In this document: positions 34,346 to 43,656 of the stretch, piece by piece
Layout of the letters: every line of letters starts with the position of its first letter
Position numbering within the stretch: the stretch's first letter is position 1
Origin: Linderina pennispora
Lineage: Eukaryota; Kickxellomycota; Kickxellomycetes; Kickxellales; Kickxellaceae
Assembly (NCBI RefSeq): GCF_002104995.1
Contig: NW_024468258.1
Span: 620,001-684,000 of the forward strand
Reading direction: 5' to 3'
DNA: 64,000 bases
Translations under genes and position numbers: made by a program
Notes under the pieces: generated by a model
Seen by the model: the letters and a program-made list of their open reading frames with translations, nothing else
The model's database searches: none
Told to the model about the DNA's origin: nothing

Positions 34346-35054
34346 TATTGGTACTTACCACCATGATGCCTGCTAACTTCGCCATTAACTACTCCACCTG
34401 TTGAGGTAAAGGAAAGTACCGAATTATACATTCGGATATTTCGCTGGAATTGCCGCGCTTCAGTGCTAGTGCCAGTCAATAGTCGAAGTAGTATTCCTGG
34501 TGGCGGTTGCAGAGCTGGAAGCACTACAGCTCCACGTGCACAGCAGATCTGAAAAATTGGACGTGTCATAGAGGACTGCTGGATTCGTTCGGCAGTCCAT
34601 AGCAAGGCACTACAACTGGTGCACTGCACATCCATTCTTCCAAGTCGGAGAGGTAACGTGTGTGCACCAGATACCTGCAATGCAAGCGGCAGATGTGCAC
34701 CTGATGCAGTACGCTGAATCTGTCGTTGAGAAGCACGCTGAGCCTGTCGCTGAGAAGAACGCCGTCTGTTAGCAGCATTGCGGCTCTCATTGCTCTGCAT
34801 TGCCCGTCGTCTCCGACTTCGTAATCTTTCCTGTTCAAGTTCATGGGAGCGGTCCCCCTGAGCACTCAAAGCCCTCTGACGTTGGCGTCGTGCACGATCA
34901 GCAATCCGACGACGATCAGAAACCGAGGCATTATTCGTACTACTACTATTAGAATAGAATACCATCGTTATTGCTTTTAAATGAAGGAATAAATGAGGAG
35001 TATATAAGTATATATCTCAGTAAAACAAAGTCACAGTAAACCACAAAAATATTT

Positions 35055-35076
35055 AGAGAGAGAGAGAGAGAGAGAG
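35055..35076. repeat. (GA)n microsatellite in the Helitron leader
   Basis: About eleven AG units between the Helitron 5' end and its first exon. Confidence 0.9.
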
Positions 35077-35337
35077 TATGAGTGTTTACAAAAAGAAAGT
35101 TTATATATATATACCAGGTTTTCTTGTCGTTATCATGACACTTGACAGGTATAGTAAGGTATTGTATGATTGTTTAACAGGTCACACATGCATATTTAAC
35201 AAAACACGTGCATATACACCCATTGTTAAACTAAAAATTTGTTTTTTTTTAACCAATTAAATAATTTCTAGCGGACGGTCGGACACTTTTTGGACTATAA
35301 AATCTTATATATAGGTAAGATATAGGTAAAGATATGC

Positions 35338-37077
35338 CTATATCCTGGCTAGCGAGTAGATGAACAGGGTCCATGCCACAAGCAGGAGGACGATGATGGT
35401 GCCCATGTATAAGAACCGCCGCTTGGGAATCACCGCTGGCTTGTCGGCTGCCATCGACGATGCCTGTGTGTGCGAGTCGGATTCACTGATCTCTGGCTTT
35501 TCGTCCAGGTCAGAGCTGCTACTTTGGCCATGAAGGTGCTGCTGAACTGACTTGCGCCTCCCTGACTTGTCGTAAGGATCCGCCGAATTGAGTAGACCGC
35601 TGTTCTTCAGGTAGTCGTGGCACACGCTGGCTACAGCGACAACAAGCAGGAATGCGGCGAATACAACCAGCCCAATCAGCACTGTATCGTACCGGTTGTG
35701 GTCGGCGTCCTGCAGCAGTCCGTCGAGCATCTCCATCAGCGTGACGCTGGCAAACTCGGCTGACCGGATTAGTCCCAGAGCTGCACCCGCTATCTCGCCG
35801 TTGTCGATAACAATATTCATTAGCGAGAATATCGACGCCGGGACCAGCGACCCGCTAATGTTCATCAGTATGAGCGACAGGATAATCGGAACCTTGCGGA
35901 TGAAGCGGATGAATATGGCTGCCATGAACACCAGCACCGAACCAAGGCAGAATATGTTGATGCGGTGGCCGTAGCGGTTGATGACCACGCCGGTGATAAC
36001 ATGCAGTACGATAGGTATAACGTGCAAGTATACGAACAGTTTGCTTGCCTTGGCCTTGGTGTATCCCCACTCGGTCTCCATCATCTCCGGCACGATCTCG
36101 TGGAGCGGGATGAACAGCGTGCCCTGGATCGATACACACAAAAGCATATGCCAGTATGACTCGGGTAGCGCCGATAGCCCTAAAAATAGCTCTTTAGTGC
36201 GCTGCCACCAGCGACCAAGCAACCCGTGCTTCTGCGATTCCGACATGCTGGGTGGTGGGATGTCTGACTCGGAGTCGTTAAATGGCAATAGCTGTGCAGC
36301 CCTGGCTGGATGCAGCACAGCGACAGTAGGGTGTGGCTTCGGCGAAAACTCGTCTTTCTCCTGCACTATCATGCCATCCTGCGATTCCGACGAGCAGGTA
36401 ATCTGCGGAATTCCTTCGCTGGACTCCCTGGTGCTAGCCTCCTTTGCGAACTTCGAGTAGTGGATGAGCGCATAGAATCCGACGCATAGCAGACCAAACG
36501 CGGATAGTCCGGTTGCGATCCAAAAGGGGATTGCGGTCTTGGCATGGTTTGTCAAGATAGCGGTGACAGTGGCTGGGCCCGAAAACGACATGATACTGCT
36601 GATAGTTGACGAGACGCCATAAGCAATCGGCAGTGCGCGGCCTTTGAACCATTTGAGCATAATGACCTCGCCGACAAGCAGGACAGCACCACCGCCAACG
36701 CTGTATATTGCGCGGCCCAACAGAAAGATATTGAGGCGATGCGTGGCAACAGCGATTGCGCACACGCCGTTGCCGGCGAGGATCAGGAAAACAGAGAGAG
36801 CCCCGGCGAGGGGTGCACCGAGAGAGTCGACAACGAGGCCAGCGATGAAGGGTGTTATTGAGCTGACTGTCCAGACCATCGAGATCACAGATGACCACTG
36901 GGTATTGTTGATGTGGAGCTCCTTCTTCAATGTGCTTTTGAGCGGCGAGAGCAGCGACGAGCCCATGCGCTTGCCCCAGGACATCATCACGACGATCAGG
37001 ATAACCGATGCCTGCACCATGTGCAGTCGTGTGATTTTGAACTTTAGCCTCGGATGTGTGCCTCGTGGTGATTGCAT
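35338..37077 (-). CDS. Major facilitator superfamily transporter
   Basis: 579 residues with about twelve membrane segments: six before residue ~215, a ~95-residue hydrophilic central loop rich in Ser, Glu and Pro, then six more ending FLYMGTIIVLLLVAWTLFIYSL. The pattern LLSPLKSTLKKELHINNTQW in the first extramembrane loop and the overall arrangement recall MFSD1-like carriers, lysosomal or vacuolar transporters, but the substrate cannot be told. The region between segments 11 and 12 is long and carries Lys/Ser-rich sequence. The stop lies only 5 bp from the Helitron 5' end, so the native 3' UTR has been displaced. Confidence 0.78.
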   Translation of the reverse strand: MQSPRGTHPRLKFKITRLHMVQASVILIVVMMSWGKRMGSSLLSPLKSTLKKELHINNTQWSSVISMVWTVSSITPFIAGLVVDSLGAPLAGALSVFLILAGNGVCAIAVATHRLNIFLLGRAIYSVGGGAVLLVGEVIMLKWFKGRALPIAYGVSSTISSIMSFSGPATVTAILTNHAKTAIPFWIATGLSAFGLLCVGFYALIHYSKFAKEASTRESSEGIPQITCSSESQDGMIVQEKDEFSPKPHPTVAVLHPARAAQLLPFNDSESDIPPPSMSESQKHGLLGRWWQRTKELFLGLSALPESYWHMLLCVSIQGTLFIPLHEIVPEMMETEWGYTKAKASKLFVYLHVIPIVLHVITGVVINRYGHRINIFCLGSVLVFMAAIFIRFIRKVPIILSLILMNISGSLVPASIFSLMNIVIDNGEIAGAALGLIRSAEFASVTLMEMLDGLLQDADHNRYDTVLIGLVVFAAFLLVVAVASVCHDYLKNSGLLNSADPYDKSGRRKSVQQHLHGQSSSSDLDEKPEISESDSHTQASSMAADKPAVIPKRRFLYMGTIIVLLLVAWTLFIYSLARI

Positions 37078-38429
37078 TGTATGTTGGATATAGGGTTGAA
37101 ATGGAAGGTTCGAAAGAAAAATAATGCCGATGTGTGCGCTCTATCTAATGGTTGTCAGATACAGAGGGCCAGCGGGCATGGTTGCACAGCAGCAGGTGTG
37201 AGAAATAAAAGGAGCTAGTCGTCGCGGAGTGTCCGGGAGAACATCAAGAAACAGGCACACTCTAGGCATCTTAAACATTTCTTTGAGGAGAGCACCGATG
37301 TCGTAAAGGCGTGTTAATAATAGCAGCATTTGAGCTATATAAATGCGCATGAGCAAATGCAAAGCACAAAGGTGGCGGTCTCACAAAAACGAGAGTGCAA
37401 AAGTCTACTAGGCGGTACGCCGGGTGGTTGTGTCAGAAGATGCAAGCCATTAGGGCCATCGCAATATCCGGGTGTCATATTTACTGCTCGTGTCTCCCCC
37501 GCGCTAGAGTGATGGCCTCGAATCAGCGAGCATTCTCCGGGCTCTGCTGTCCCTGACACTCGGCAGTGAGGGGGTTGGAGGTGGCAGTCGTAGAACAAAA
37601 TTCCGCTTGACTGCGCTATTGCGTCACTGCATATATAAATCGGCATATGGAAGTGTTAGCTCCAACACTAAGGGCGGCTCCGTCGGACTGGCTTTGACGG
37701 CTGCAGGGGCCGCCCTACTCTGAGGGGCGTTGGCACGCGTCCACGCGCAGGCTCTCCAAAACGGAGAGTGGAAGCACAGGCCACAAAGATGCCACATCGC
37801 TCTCACACACCTGTAACGCTCGGCAGCCATAGAATGCCGCCTCCAGGCTCCAAGGAGCCGAGGGGGAGACAAGGGGAGCCGACCTGACTAAAAAGTGTGT
37901 TCGTGTTATCAGAGGTTTTGTGGCCGATCGCAGCCCCCAAGCGCTGCTGACGGCACCGATTCGCGCCCAAACAGATCTTATGGAATTGCTTCTGGTTTTT
38001 TTTTGGCTTTCCTTGCAAAGCGCAGCGTTTGGGGCTGCCAGCTCTGAGGCGCCTGGTGCTCCGGTTTGCCTTTCTGCTGAGCTGTTCGGCTCTCTCCAGC
38101 CGGCCTGTGACAGCTGGCCCGGGCTGTCGTTGGCCCACCAGGCCGTGGCCGTGCCTCTTCCCTGCAATGGGACGGCGGCCCGTGTCTGGCCGGCGCTTGC
38201 TTCGGCTTTGCCAGGAGAAAATCAGGTGCGGAAAAGTGCGAGCCATCCCTTGCCCGCGTTCCCCAAACAAAGCCGCAACAGCCCAGGTAGCGGCGTGGGC
38301 GCGAAGCGGTCGCTATATCACGCACGCGGTCTCCTCCCTCTTTCATCTTTCATCTTTCATCTTTCATCTTTCAACACACTGCCTATTTTCTTCTCAAATC
38401 CTCGGACAAATTTCTGAACAAGGCTGCAA
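37078..38429. other. Intergenic, MFS and CWH43-like promoters
   Basis: 1.35 kb between divergent genes. Overlapping frames on both strands around 37800-38400 lack conserved features. Five tandem CTTTCAT units (about 38340-38372) lie in the probable 5' leader of the downstream gene. Confidence 0.4.
38340..38372. repeat. CTTTCAT tandem repeat in a 5' leader
   Basis: Almost five units of 7 bp ending about 58 bp before the start codon of the CWH43/PGAP2-like gene. Pyrimidine-rich and possibly part of the core promoter. Confidence 0.85.
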
Positions 38430-39331
38430 ATGCTGGGCTCTACGAGACACGAGTCACCGAACGGCCTCACGCGCGAGTTCCACCTGACAGCAGGCGGCGC
38501 CCTGAACAAGGTAAATAGCAGAAGCCAGTAGCGGCAGCAGCAGCCGGGGCTCTGAACGTCCCTCGGCAGGCTCTCCATCCATTGTTTGTTGGCACCACAG
38601 CAACTCAATCCCCCGTTGCGGCCCTGTAGGTTACCGGCTGGTGGATCCCATTCCTGCACACAGTGTGTGCGGCGGCAGCGTTCCTGAGTGCGCTGGTCAT
38701 CGGCTGGAAGCTGCACTACTACAAGATTGTGCAGAACGAGCACTACGGATACCCGGACGAATGGTTCCCATCGGTGTCGGCGACAATTGGCGACCGGTAC
38801 CCTGGCCGCAACGTGTTCCAGATCCTGATTGCCCTGACGTGTCCACCGCGCCTGTTCCTGCACCTGTTCTGGTATATTCTGACGGTGCGGGCGGCACCGA
38901 AGCGTGCCAAGGCTCTGTTCTGGGTTGGCTTCGTGCGGACGTGCACCTGTGGTGGTTGGGTGTATGTGACCTCTGGCGACGACCACGATATCCACGATGT
39001 CATGATGATCTCGTACATGATCCTTACTATTCCGTATATGGCGCTGCTGGTTCAGCTGTGCGACAAGTCGCCGTTCACGCACAATGTTAAGGCGCTGGTG
39101 GCCAACAAGTCGCGTCGCAAGTGGGTGGCATTCGCGTTCTTTGGCTCGATCCCGCCAATGATCTACTTCTTCATCAATCACAAGGTCCACAAGATCGCTG
39201 GTGCCTACACGACGTACGCCTTCTTCGAGTGGGCACTGATCATCTTTGACGTGATGTTCGATTCGCTTGCCATGGAGGAGTTCAAGGCTCTCGATCTCGG
39301 CATTCTGCCCGGAAAGCCTGACGAGCGGTAA
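38430..39331 (+). CDS. CWH43 N-terminal/PGAP2 (Frag1)-like membrane protein
   Basis: Two exons (38430-38510, 38630-39331) around a 119-bp GTAAAT...TAG intron; 260 residues. Membrane segments include WWIPFLHTVCAAAAFLSALV, FQILIALTCPPRLFLHLFWY, ISYMILTIPYMALLVQLC, WVAFAFFGSIPPMIYFF and YTTYAFFEWALIIFDVMFD. The pattern PSVSATIGDRYPGRNVFQI and the FEW...FDVMFDSLA end match the Frag1/DRAM/Sfk1 superfamily as in PGAP2 and the N-terminal half of Cwh43, which exchange GPI-anchor lipids in the ER/Golgi. Its length fits a stand-alone PGAP2-type protein. The exact role is inferred. Confidence 0.75.
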
Positions 39332-39501
39332 AACCTTCGTTAGTTTGCTAGTCAATTGGAACACAGGTGCGACAGTACTACATAACACCGCCCCATCAAA
39401 TGCAGCCCTTCATGTGCCGACTAGTGGCAATGATGATGGTGGTGCATGTTCGATTTTTGGGATGTATTTGAGGTATATAGACGAGAAAGCGGAGCTAGGG
39501 T

Positions 39502-41031
39502 TTAGTCCTTCTTGTGCTTCTTGTCCTTCTTTTCTTTCTTGTCCTTCTTGTCTTTCTTTTCTTTCTTGTCCTTCTTTTCCTTCTTGTCCTTCTTCTCCTT
39601 CTTGGACTTCTTGTGCTCCTTCTTGTCCTCCTCGGCATCCGATTCAGCGTCCGACTCCTCCGACTTGCGCTTCTTCTTGTCCTTGGTCTCGTCGGTCGAG
39701 GTCATGACAGCATCGACAGCTGTGTTGTACGAGGCAGCCTCCTTGCGCTCAAACTTCTTCTGCTGCCTGCCGTTGTCGGCACCCGATGCGCGGTCGGCAC
39801 GGGCAGCCTTGGCGGCGAAGCGACCCTCGAGCTGGCGCAGGCGGTTCTCGACCTTGACGCGGCTGTCAATTCCAACCTCGGCGGTGTCGGTCTCGCCGAG
39901 AGCGTCGACACGCACGGAGATCGAGGCCTTGGTGGCTGTGATACGGGCGATCTTGCCCTTGACCTTGGGGCCAGCCTGGCCGACAAGCGACGCGTGGTAG
40001 ATGAGACCGTACTTGGGAGTATCGTGCTTGGTCTTGAGGGCACGGAACAGCGCCTTCTCGGCACCAAGGATCTGGATGGTCGAGGCCGGGTACTTGGCCA
40101 GAGTCATGAGCGAGCCAGCGTGGGCAATGAGGCGGGCGCCAACGAGCTCGCCGACAAGGGCAGTGAGGTTGGGCGCAATGGCGAACATGCGGTTCTTCAG
40201 GTACTCGTACAGCTGCGTCCGGTACTCGGTGATCGAGATGACCTGGTCGCAGAGAGCGGTGATGTTGAGCAGATCCTCGTCGCTGATCTCCGTACCCATC
40301 GAGATCTCGGCAGCCTCCTTGATCTCAGCCTCAATCTCCTCGGGCAGGATCTCGGCAAGGTCGGTCTCGCCGATGTTGGAGCGGAAGCCGGCGGTCTTGA
40401 TGACCTTGGCGTAGGCGAGGTTGTCGGTGACGATCTTGCCCATCTCGGGGAAGTGCCAGCCATACCACTCCTTGACGCGCATCGCGTATGTGTTGAGCTC
40501 CTTGTCCAGGTCGTCCAGCAGCGAGATGGCCTGCACAATCATGGTATCAACCTTGTCCGGCGAGAACTTGAGCTTATAGCGCGACAGCGAGTGCGACAGA
40601 CCCAGCTCCATGGCGGCCATGTCTGCGGCTGAGACGCTGGTCAGCAGCGACTCGATCTGGTTGCGAATGCCACGGTACAGCTCGTTGACCGACGAGTCAG
40701 CAACGACATTGATGCCAAGCTTCTTCGAGATAGCGCTACCCAGCTTCGAGTCGGCGACAGCCAGCTTCTCCTTCTTCCACTCCTTCTCGCTCACATCGGT
40801 CGTGAGGAAGCCCTTCAGGTTCTTCGAGATCTTGCCCTCAACCAGGGCAGTGACGGCCGACAGGGCATCCACAGTGTTCTCAAACTTGTGGAAGGCATGC
40901 AGCTTCACTGACTTGTTTGCCGACTCGGGCGTGGCAAAGTCCTTGTACAGATCGTCAGCCTTCGCGAGCTTGCTGTCGTCCAGCAGCTTGAACAGCGCGT
41001 AACCAGCAGCGGTTTCGTAGAGAACGAGCAT
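39502..41031 (-). CDS. NOP58: NOP58, box C/D snoRNP core protein
   Basis: Core protein of box C/D snoRNPs that guide rRNA 2'-O-methylation; nucleolar. The N-terminus MLVLYETAAGYALFKLLD is diagnostic. The NOSIC and Nop domains follow, with SLLDDLDKELNTYAMRVKEW, WYGWHFPEM, and the RNA-binding GAEKALFRALKTKHDTPKYG. The tail is a long run of Lys/Glu/Asp units (KKEKKDKK) typical of Nop58 and Nop56. The YGLIYHASLVGQ segment favours Nop58. The frame of 509 residues has no interruption. Confidence 0.96.
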   Translation of the reverse strand: MLVLYETAAGYALFKLLDDSKLAKADDLYKDFATPESANKSVKLHAFHKFENTVDALSAVTALVEGKISKNLKGFLTTDVSEKEWKKEKLAVADSKLGSAISKKLGINVVADSSVNELYRGIRNQIESLLTSVSAADMAAMELGLSHSLSRYKLKFSPDKVDTMIVQAISLLDDLDKELNTYAMRVKEWYGWHFPEMGKIVTDNLAYAKVIKTAGFRSNIGETDLAEILPEEIEAEIKEAAEISMGTEISDEDLLNITALCDQVISITEYRTQLYEYLKNRMFAIAPNLTALVGELVGARLIAHAGSLMTLAKYPASTIQILGAEKALFRALKTKHDTPKYGLIYHASLVGQAGPKVKGKIARITATKASISVRVDALGETDTAEVGIDSRVKVENRLRQLEGRFAAKAARADRASGADNGRQQKKFERKEAASYNTAVDAVMTSTDETKDKKKRKSEESDAESDAEEDKKEHKKSKKEKKDKKEKKDKKEKKDKKDKKEKKDKKHKKD

Positions 41032-41263
41032 TTTCTTTTTCCCTTTTCAAGTCTTTAAAGTCGTGTAGATACAAAAAGGAGAGGGGGAGAAAGCGAGAGG
41101 AAGAAATAAAATAGCTAACAACAGGGCTGTACTTGGAGAGGAAGGGCGAGAAAAGTCGCCGTCCAGCAATAAAAATTTTCAAAACGATCCCAGACGCATC
41201 GCACCAGACAGTGTTTTTTTTCTGATCCGGTGAGTTAACTGCTTGATGGTGATTTAGCATGAT
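41032..41263. other. Short intergenic region, NOP58 promoter
   Basis: 232 bp between the TOE1 stop and the NOP58 start, both genes on the minus strand. It must hold the NOP58 promoter and 5' leader. Confidence 0.4.
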
Positions 41264-42691
41264 TTATTTCTGAACCCGATCCTTGGACGCCTTCGATTTG
41301 GGCTGTGGCCTCGCCTTGGCCGGCGCCTCCTTCCTTTCGAGGATCGGTTTGGTCTGGACGTAGGTCAGCGAGTTGCTGGCAAACAGGCTGGGCTTGATGA
41401 GGAGCGGCTGGTCGGGACGACCCATCAGATAGACCTTGTTCATGTATTCCCCAATTCCCTCGCCAAGGCGGATCTGGTGCGAGGCGAAGATGTAGCCCGT
41501 CATGTATGCGTCGTAGGCGGCTGTGTGGTACATGTTCTCGTTGTCACTGCTGCTGGGCTTGCTGGCGGCCTCTTCCGAGTGCTTGCGCGCCTTGTGCGCC
41601 TTTTTGCTGTCCGAATCTGAGGAGTCAGCGCTACCTTCGTCACCAGCACCGCGCTTGCGCTTCTTGCTGTCATCACCATTGGCGCTGCTCTCCGGCCCTT
41701 CGCCTCCCGACTCCTTCGCCTTCTTCTTCGCCTCTTCGCGCTCCTGGCAGTCCAGGATGAAGTTGATGTCATGCGACTTGGGGCACTTGTTCCTGAACCG
41801 GCAGTGGCCGTGCAGTGCAAAGTTCAGGCAGTACTCTATGTCCTTCTCGGCTTCCGGCAGAGCCGGATAAGTGGGCTCGGCCGGCTCCTGGTACTTTAGC
41901 GGGCTCTTGAGCTTGGCCTGAACCGCAGGCTCGTCGGTCTCCAAGCGCCGCTTCTGGATCCGCTCGTTTTTGTGGAATGTGTATGCGAGGAATGAGGCGC
42001 TTCCGGGTTCCACCATCTCCGAGATGTACTTTGTGTCAAAGATGCCTCCAGGGAACATCTCGGACAGATCGTAGGCAAATGCATTGTACGAGTCGGGCAA
42101 CGGTCCAACAAATGCCTGGTAGACATACACCAGATCGAACAGCCCGTTGTGAATGACCAGCGGCACTTTGGAGCGAATAATGTCCAAAAAGATCTCGCGC
42201 ATAGCCAGGCCTTCTCTGTTGGCCAGCTCGTTCCTGGTCACAGGCGGCATCGGGTTGGGACCAGCATAGAACCGGATCCCCTCAGATGCCTGCCTGTTCA
42301 GATCAAACCCGTTCTGGGCCAGGAAGGCAACGCTGTTGGCGCTGATCAGGTGCGAGTTCTGCTGCTGGACAGTGAAGTTGTAGTTGTTGACGTTGAAGCT
42401 CCCAGGCTTGCTGTGGCGCTTGGAGAACACGCTCATGCCGAGCGAGACCAGCGCATGCGACTTGGCAACATTGGACATGGCCTTGTACTTGTCTTCCATC
42501 TGCGTAGCGCGCGTCACCCACTCTTGGGTGTTGAAGCCAAAGACCGGCGAGGCATTGCTAATAGACAGCCCAGTGAACTCTGTATCGATCGCAATGAACT
42601 TGGCGTCAGCTATCTGCTCCCGGATCGTGTCAGCGACCAGCAGGAGGTTCCTGCGAGTAATGTCGTTGTACGCTGCGGTTGCTGTGCCCAT
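41264..42691 (-). CDS. TOE1: TOE1-like 3' exonuclease with CCCH zinc finger
   Basis: Deadenylase of the CAF1/PARN DEDD family that trims 3' tails of snRNAs and other small RNAs. Acidic catalytic positions appear in FIAIDTEFTGL (residue ~36), HNGLFDLVYVY (~195), FDTKYISE and HTAAYDAYMTG (~400). A CCCH zinc finger, YCLNFALHGHCRFRNKCPKSH (C-x8-C-x5-C-x3-H), interrupts the nuclease domain and separates TOE1 from PARN and CAF1. A Lys/Arg/Ser-rich insert follows (KKRKR; likely nuclear localisation). 475 residues, uninterrupted. Confidence 0.92.
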   Translation of the reverse strand: MGTATAAYNDITRRNLLLVADTIREQIADAKFIAIDTEFTGLSISNASPVFGFNTQEWVTRATQMEDKYKAMSNVAKSHALVSLGMSVFSKRHSKPGSFNVNNYNFTVQQQNSHLISANSVAFLAQNGFDLNRQASEGIRFYAGPNPMPPVTRNELANREGLAMREIFLDIIRSKVPLVIHNGLFDLVYVYQAFVGPLPDSYNAFAYDLSEMFPGGIFDTKYISEMVEPGSASFLAYTFHKNERIQKRRLETDEPAVQAKLKSPLKYQEPAEPTYPALPEAEKDIEYCLNFALHGHCRFRNKCPKSHDINFILDCQEREEAKKKAKESGGEGPESSANGDDSKKRKRGAGDEGSADSSDSDSKKAHKARKHSEEAASKPSSSDNENMYHTAAYDAYMTGYIFASHQIRLGEGIGEYMNKVYLMGRPDQPLLIKPSLFASNSLTYVQTKPILERKEAPAKARPQPKSKASKDRVQK

Positions 42692-43015
42692 TTTGAATGT
42701 GTAATGACCTTTGAGCGAGAGGAGCGGCGTGACAAGACAAGGAAAGCAGGAGTCGCAATTTTTGGAAAAACCAGTGTTTTGCAGGGTATTCCTAAATCCA
42801 GATTACACAATGAAATCAGACAGCGAGGGTTGAAAATATGCTCTATAAACCAGTGCGACCTGGAACGCGTAGCATCGGCACACTATGTGTGGTGTTGCGC
42901 CAACATGGTGGCTAGTTGGAATATGAACTAGCGACACCATGCTTCTAGTAGTAGCTTGTTGAATCCATGGACAGGGTACAAAAATAGCAACGTCTCGGCG
43001 ACCTGAATATATTAG

Positions 43016-43307
43016 CCATCTGGAGCCACTGCTTACGAAGCCGATCTACTCTCGTCAATGGGCTTTATCCAGGACCTGCATGGTATAGGGTCCCAAATAG
43101 TGCTATCAGTGAAGAGGATGGTAGCAGCCAAGAGTATTGGCAGGGACCCAAGAGGCAATGGTGCAAGCGCTTTTCTGTGGAAGTACAGGTGAGTAAGTTC
43201 TTGGGCATTTATGCACCTGGTTTTCTCAGGAGTACCTCCTTTTTTTGTCAATTAGGGTTGTGTACGGCCATCTCGCCACATACAGGGGAGGCGCTGCTAT
43301 CCAGTAG
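43016..43307 (+). CDS. Candidate small spliced gene or 3' exons of a longer one
   Basis: A coding-like exon runs from an AG acceptor (43014-43015) or the ATG at 43058 to 43188. A 67-bp intron (GTGAGT...ATTAG, 43189-43255) joins in frame to a second exon ending at TAG 43305-43307. It reads MGFIQDLHGIGSQIVLSVKR onward to LWKYRVVYGHLATYRGG. Codon use looks coding and the splice sites are good. If the Met at 43058 is used the product is only 60 residues; otherwise the 5' exons upstream are unidentified. No family was recognised. It lies 350 bp before the ABC transporter start on the same strand. Confidence 0.35.
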
Positions 43308-43656
43308 CAGCACGATCATCTTTGTTAGATAGCACACCCATTCAGTACGGAGAGACTCCCAACTACTCATTCACAAAGCCTCTGAGAAAACCATGCCATA
43401 AAGTTGCAATAGAAAGAGGTTGCTGCGGCCTTTCCAGATTTCAAAAATGGTGACGTTGCCAACTTTTGACAACCCTATTTCCAACACCAATGAGGTTACA
43501 GAGAATCCGAGTGTGAGACACTCTGACCTGGGATACATGTCGTGCATATCCCCCAGGAGGAGCTGCGCGCAGGGATACAATCCGCTCGTGCAAACTTGGC
43601 ATCTAACGTTCACATCGTCTCTCCCCATCTCTATTTTTTCTTATATTCTTTTGAAG

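Larger units (their letters stand above)
29926..34965 (-). pseudogene. Helitron Rep-helicase (RepHel), three nonsense codons
   Basis: HUH replication initiator fused to a Pif1-type helicase. Three exons (34965-34359, 34095-33298, 33134-29926) join in frame across two GT-AG introns (263 and 163 bp), for about 1,537 residues. In order: an Arg-rich N-terminus with CTSC...CC cysteines, the Helitron-like N domain (SYTAGPRHMYQLYQDAM, FITFTCNP), the HUH motif in GLPHAHIL, an EGNCTKRYP segment, the helicase Walker A GPGGSGKT (31261-31290), IIWDEAPM, and the C-terminal SRIQSFSNLKI region. In-frame stops are TAG at 32932-32934, TGA at 32722-32724 and TGA at 30841-30843. No frameshifts were found. The element is probably non-functional here, unless the stops are errors. 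Confidence 0.88.
29689..35332 (-). mobile_element. Near-complete autonomous Helitron, 5.6 kb
   Basis: Rolling-circle transposon on the minus strand. The 5' terminus TCTTTACC (35332 downward) follows a host A (35333). The 3' terminus is a 6-bp hairpin with GAT/ATC loop (29702-29716), 9 nt, then CTAG (29692-29689). It is AT-richer than its neighbours and carries a single Rep-helicase gene. The 5' end contains a ~13-bp internal duplication (TCTTTACCTATA then TCTTACCTATA) absent from the copies at 29688 and 296. The 3' end joins another 5' end directly instead of host DNA. Confidence 0.88.

Noticed and set aside
29635-35332. The ~50-bp direct repeats at both ends could be LTRs of a retrotransposon.
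   Set aside because: They are far too short, there is no reverse transcriptase or integrase, and the enclosed gene is a Helitron RepHel. The repeats are two Helitron 5' ends.
37803-38417. Overlapping 150-165-codon frames on both strands upstream of the CWH43-like gene.
   Set aside because: GC-rich composition, no conserved motifs, and mutually overlapping frames; treated as intergenic.
39514-40632. 372-codon frame opposite NOP58, with a hydrophobic start.
   Set aside because: The hydrophobic run is the antisense of the Lys/Glu repeat tail of NOP58, not a membrane protein.
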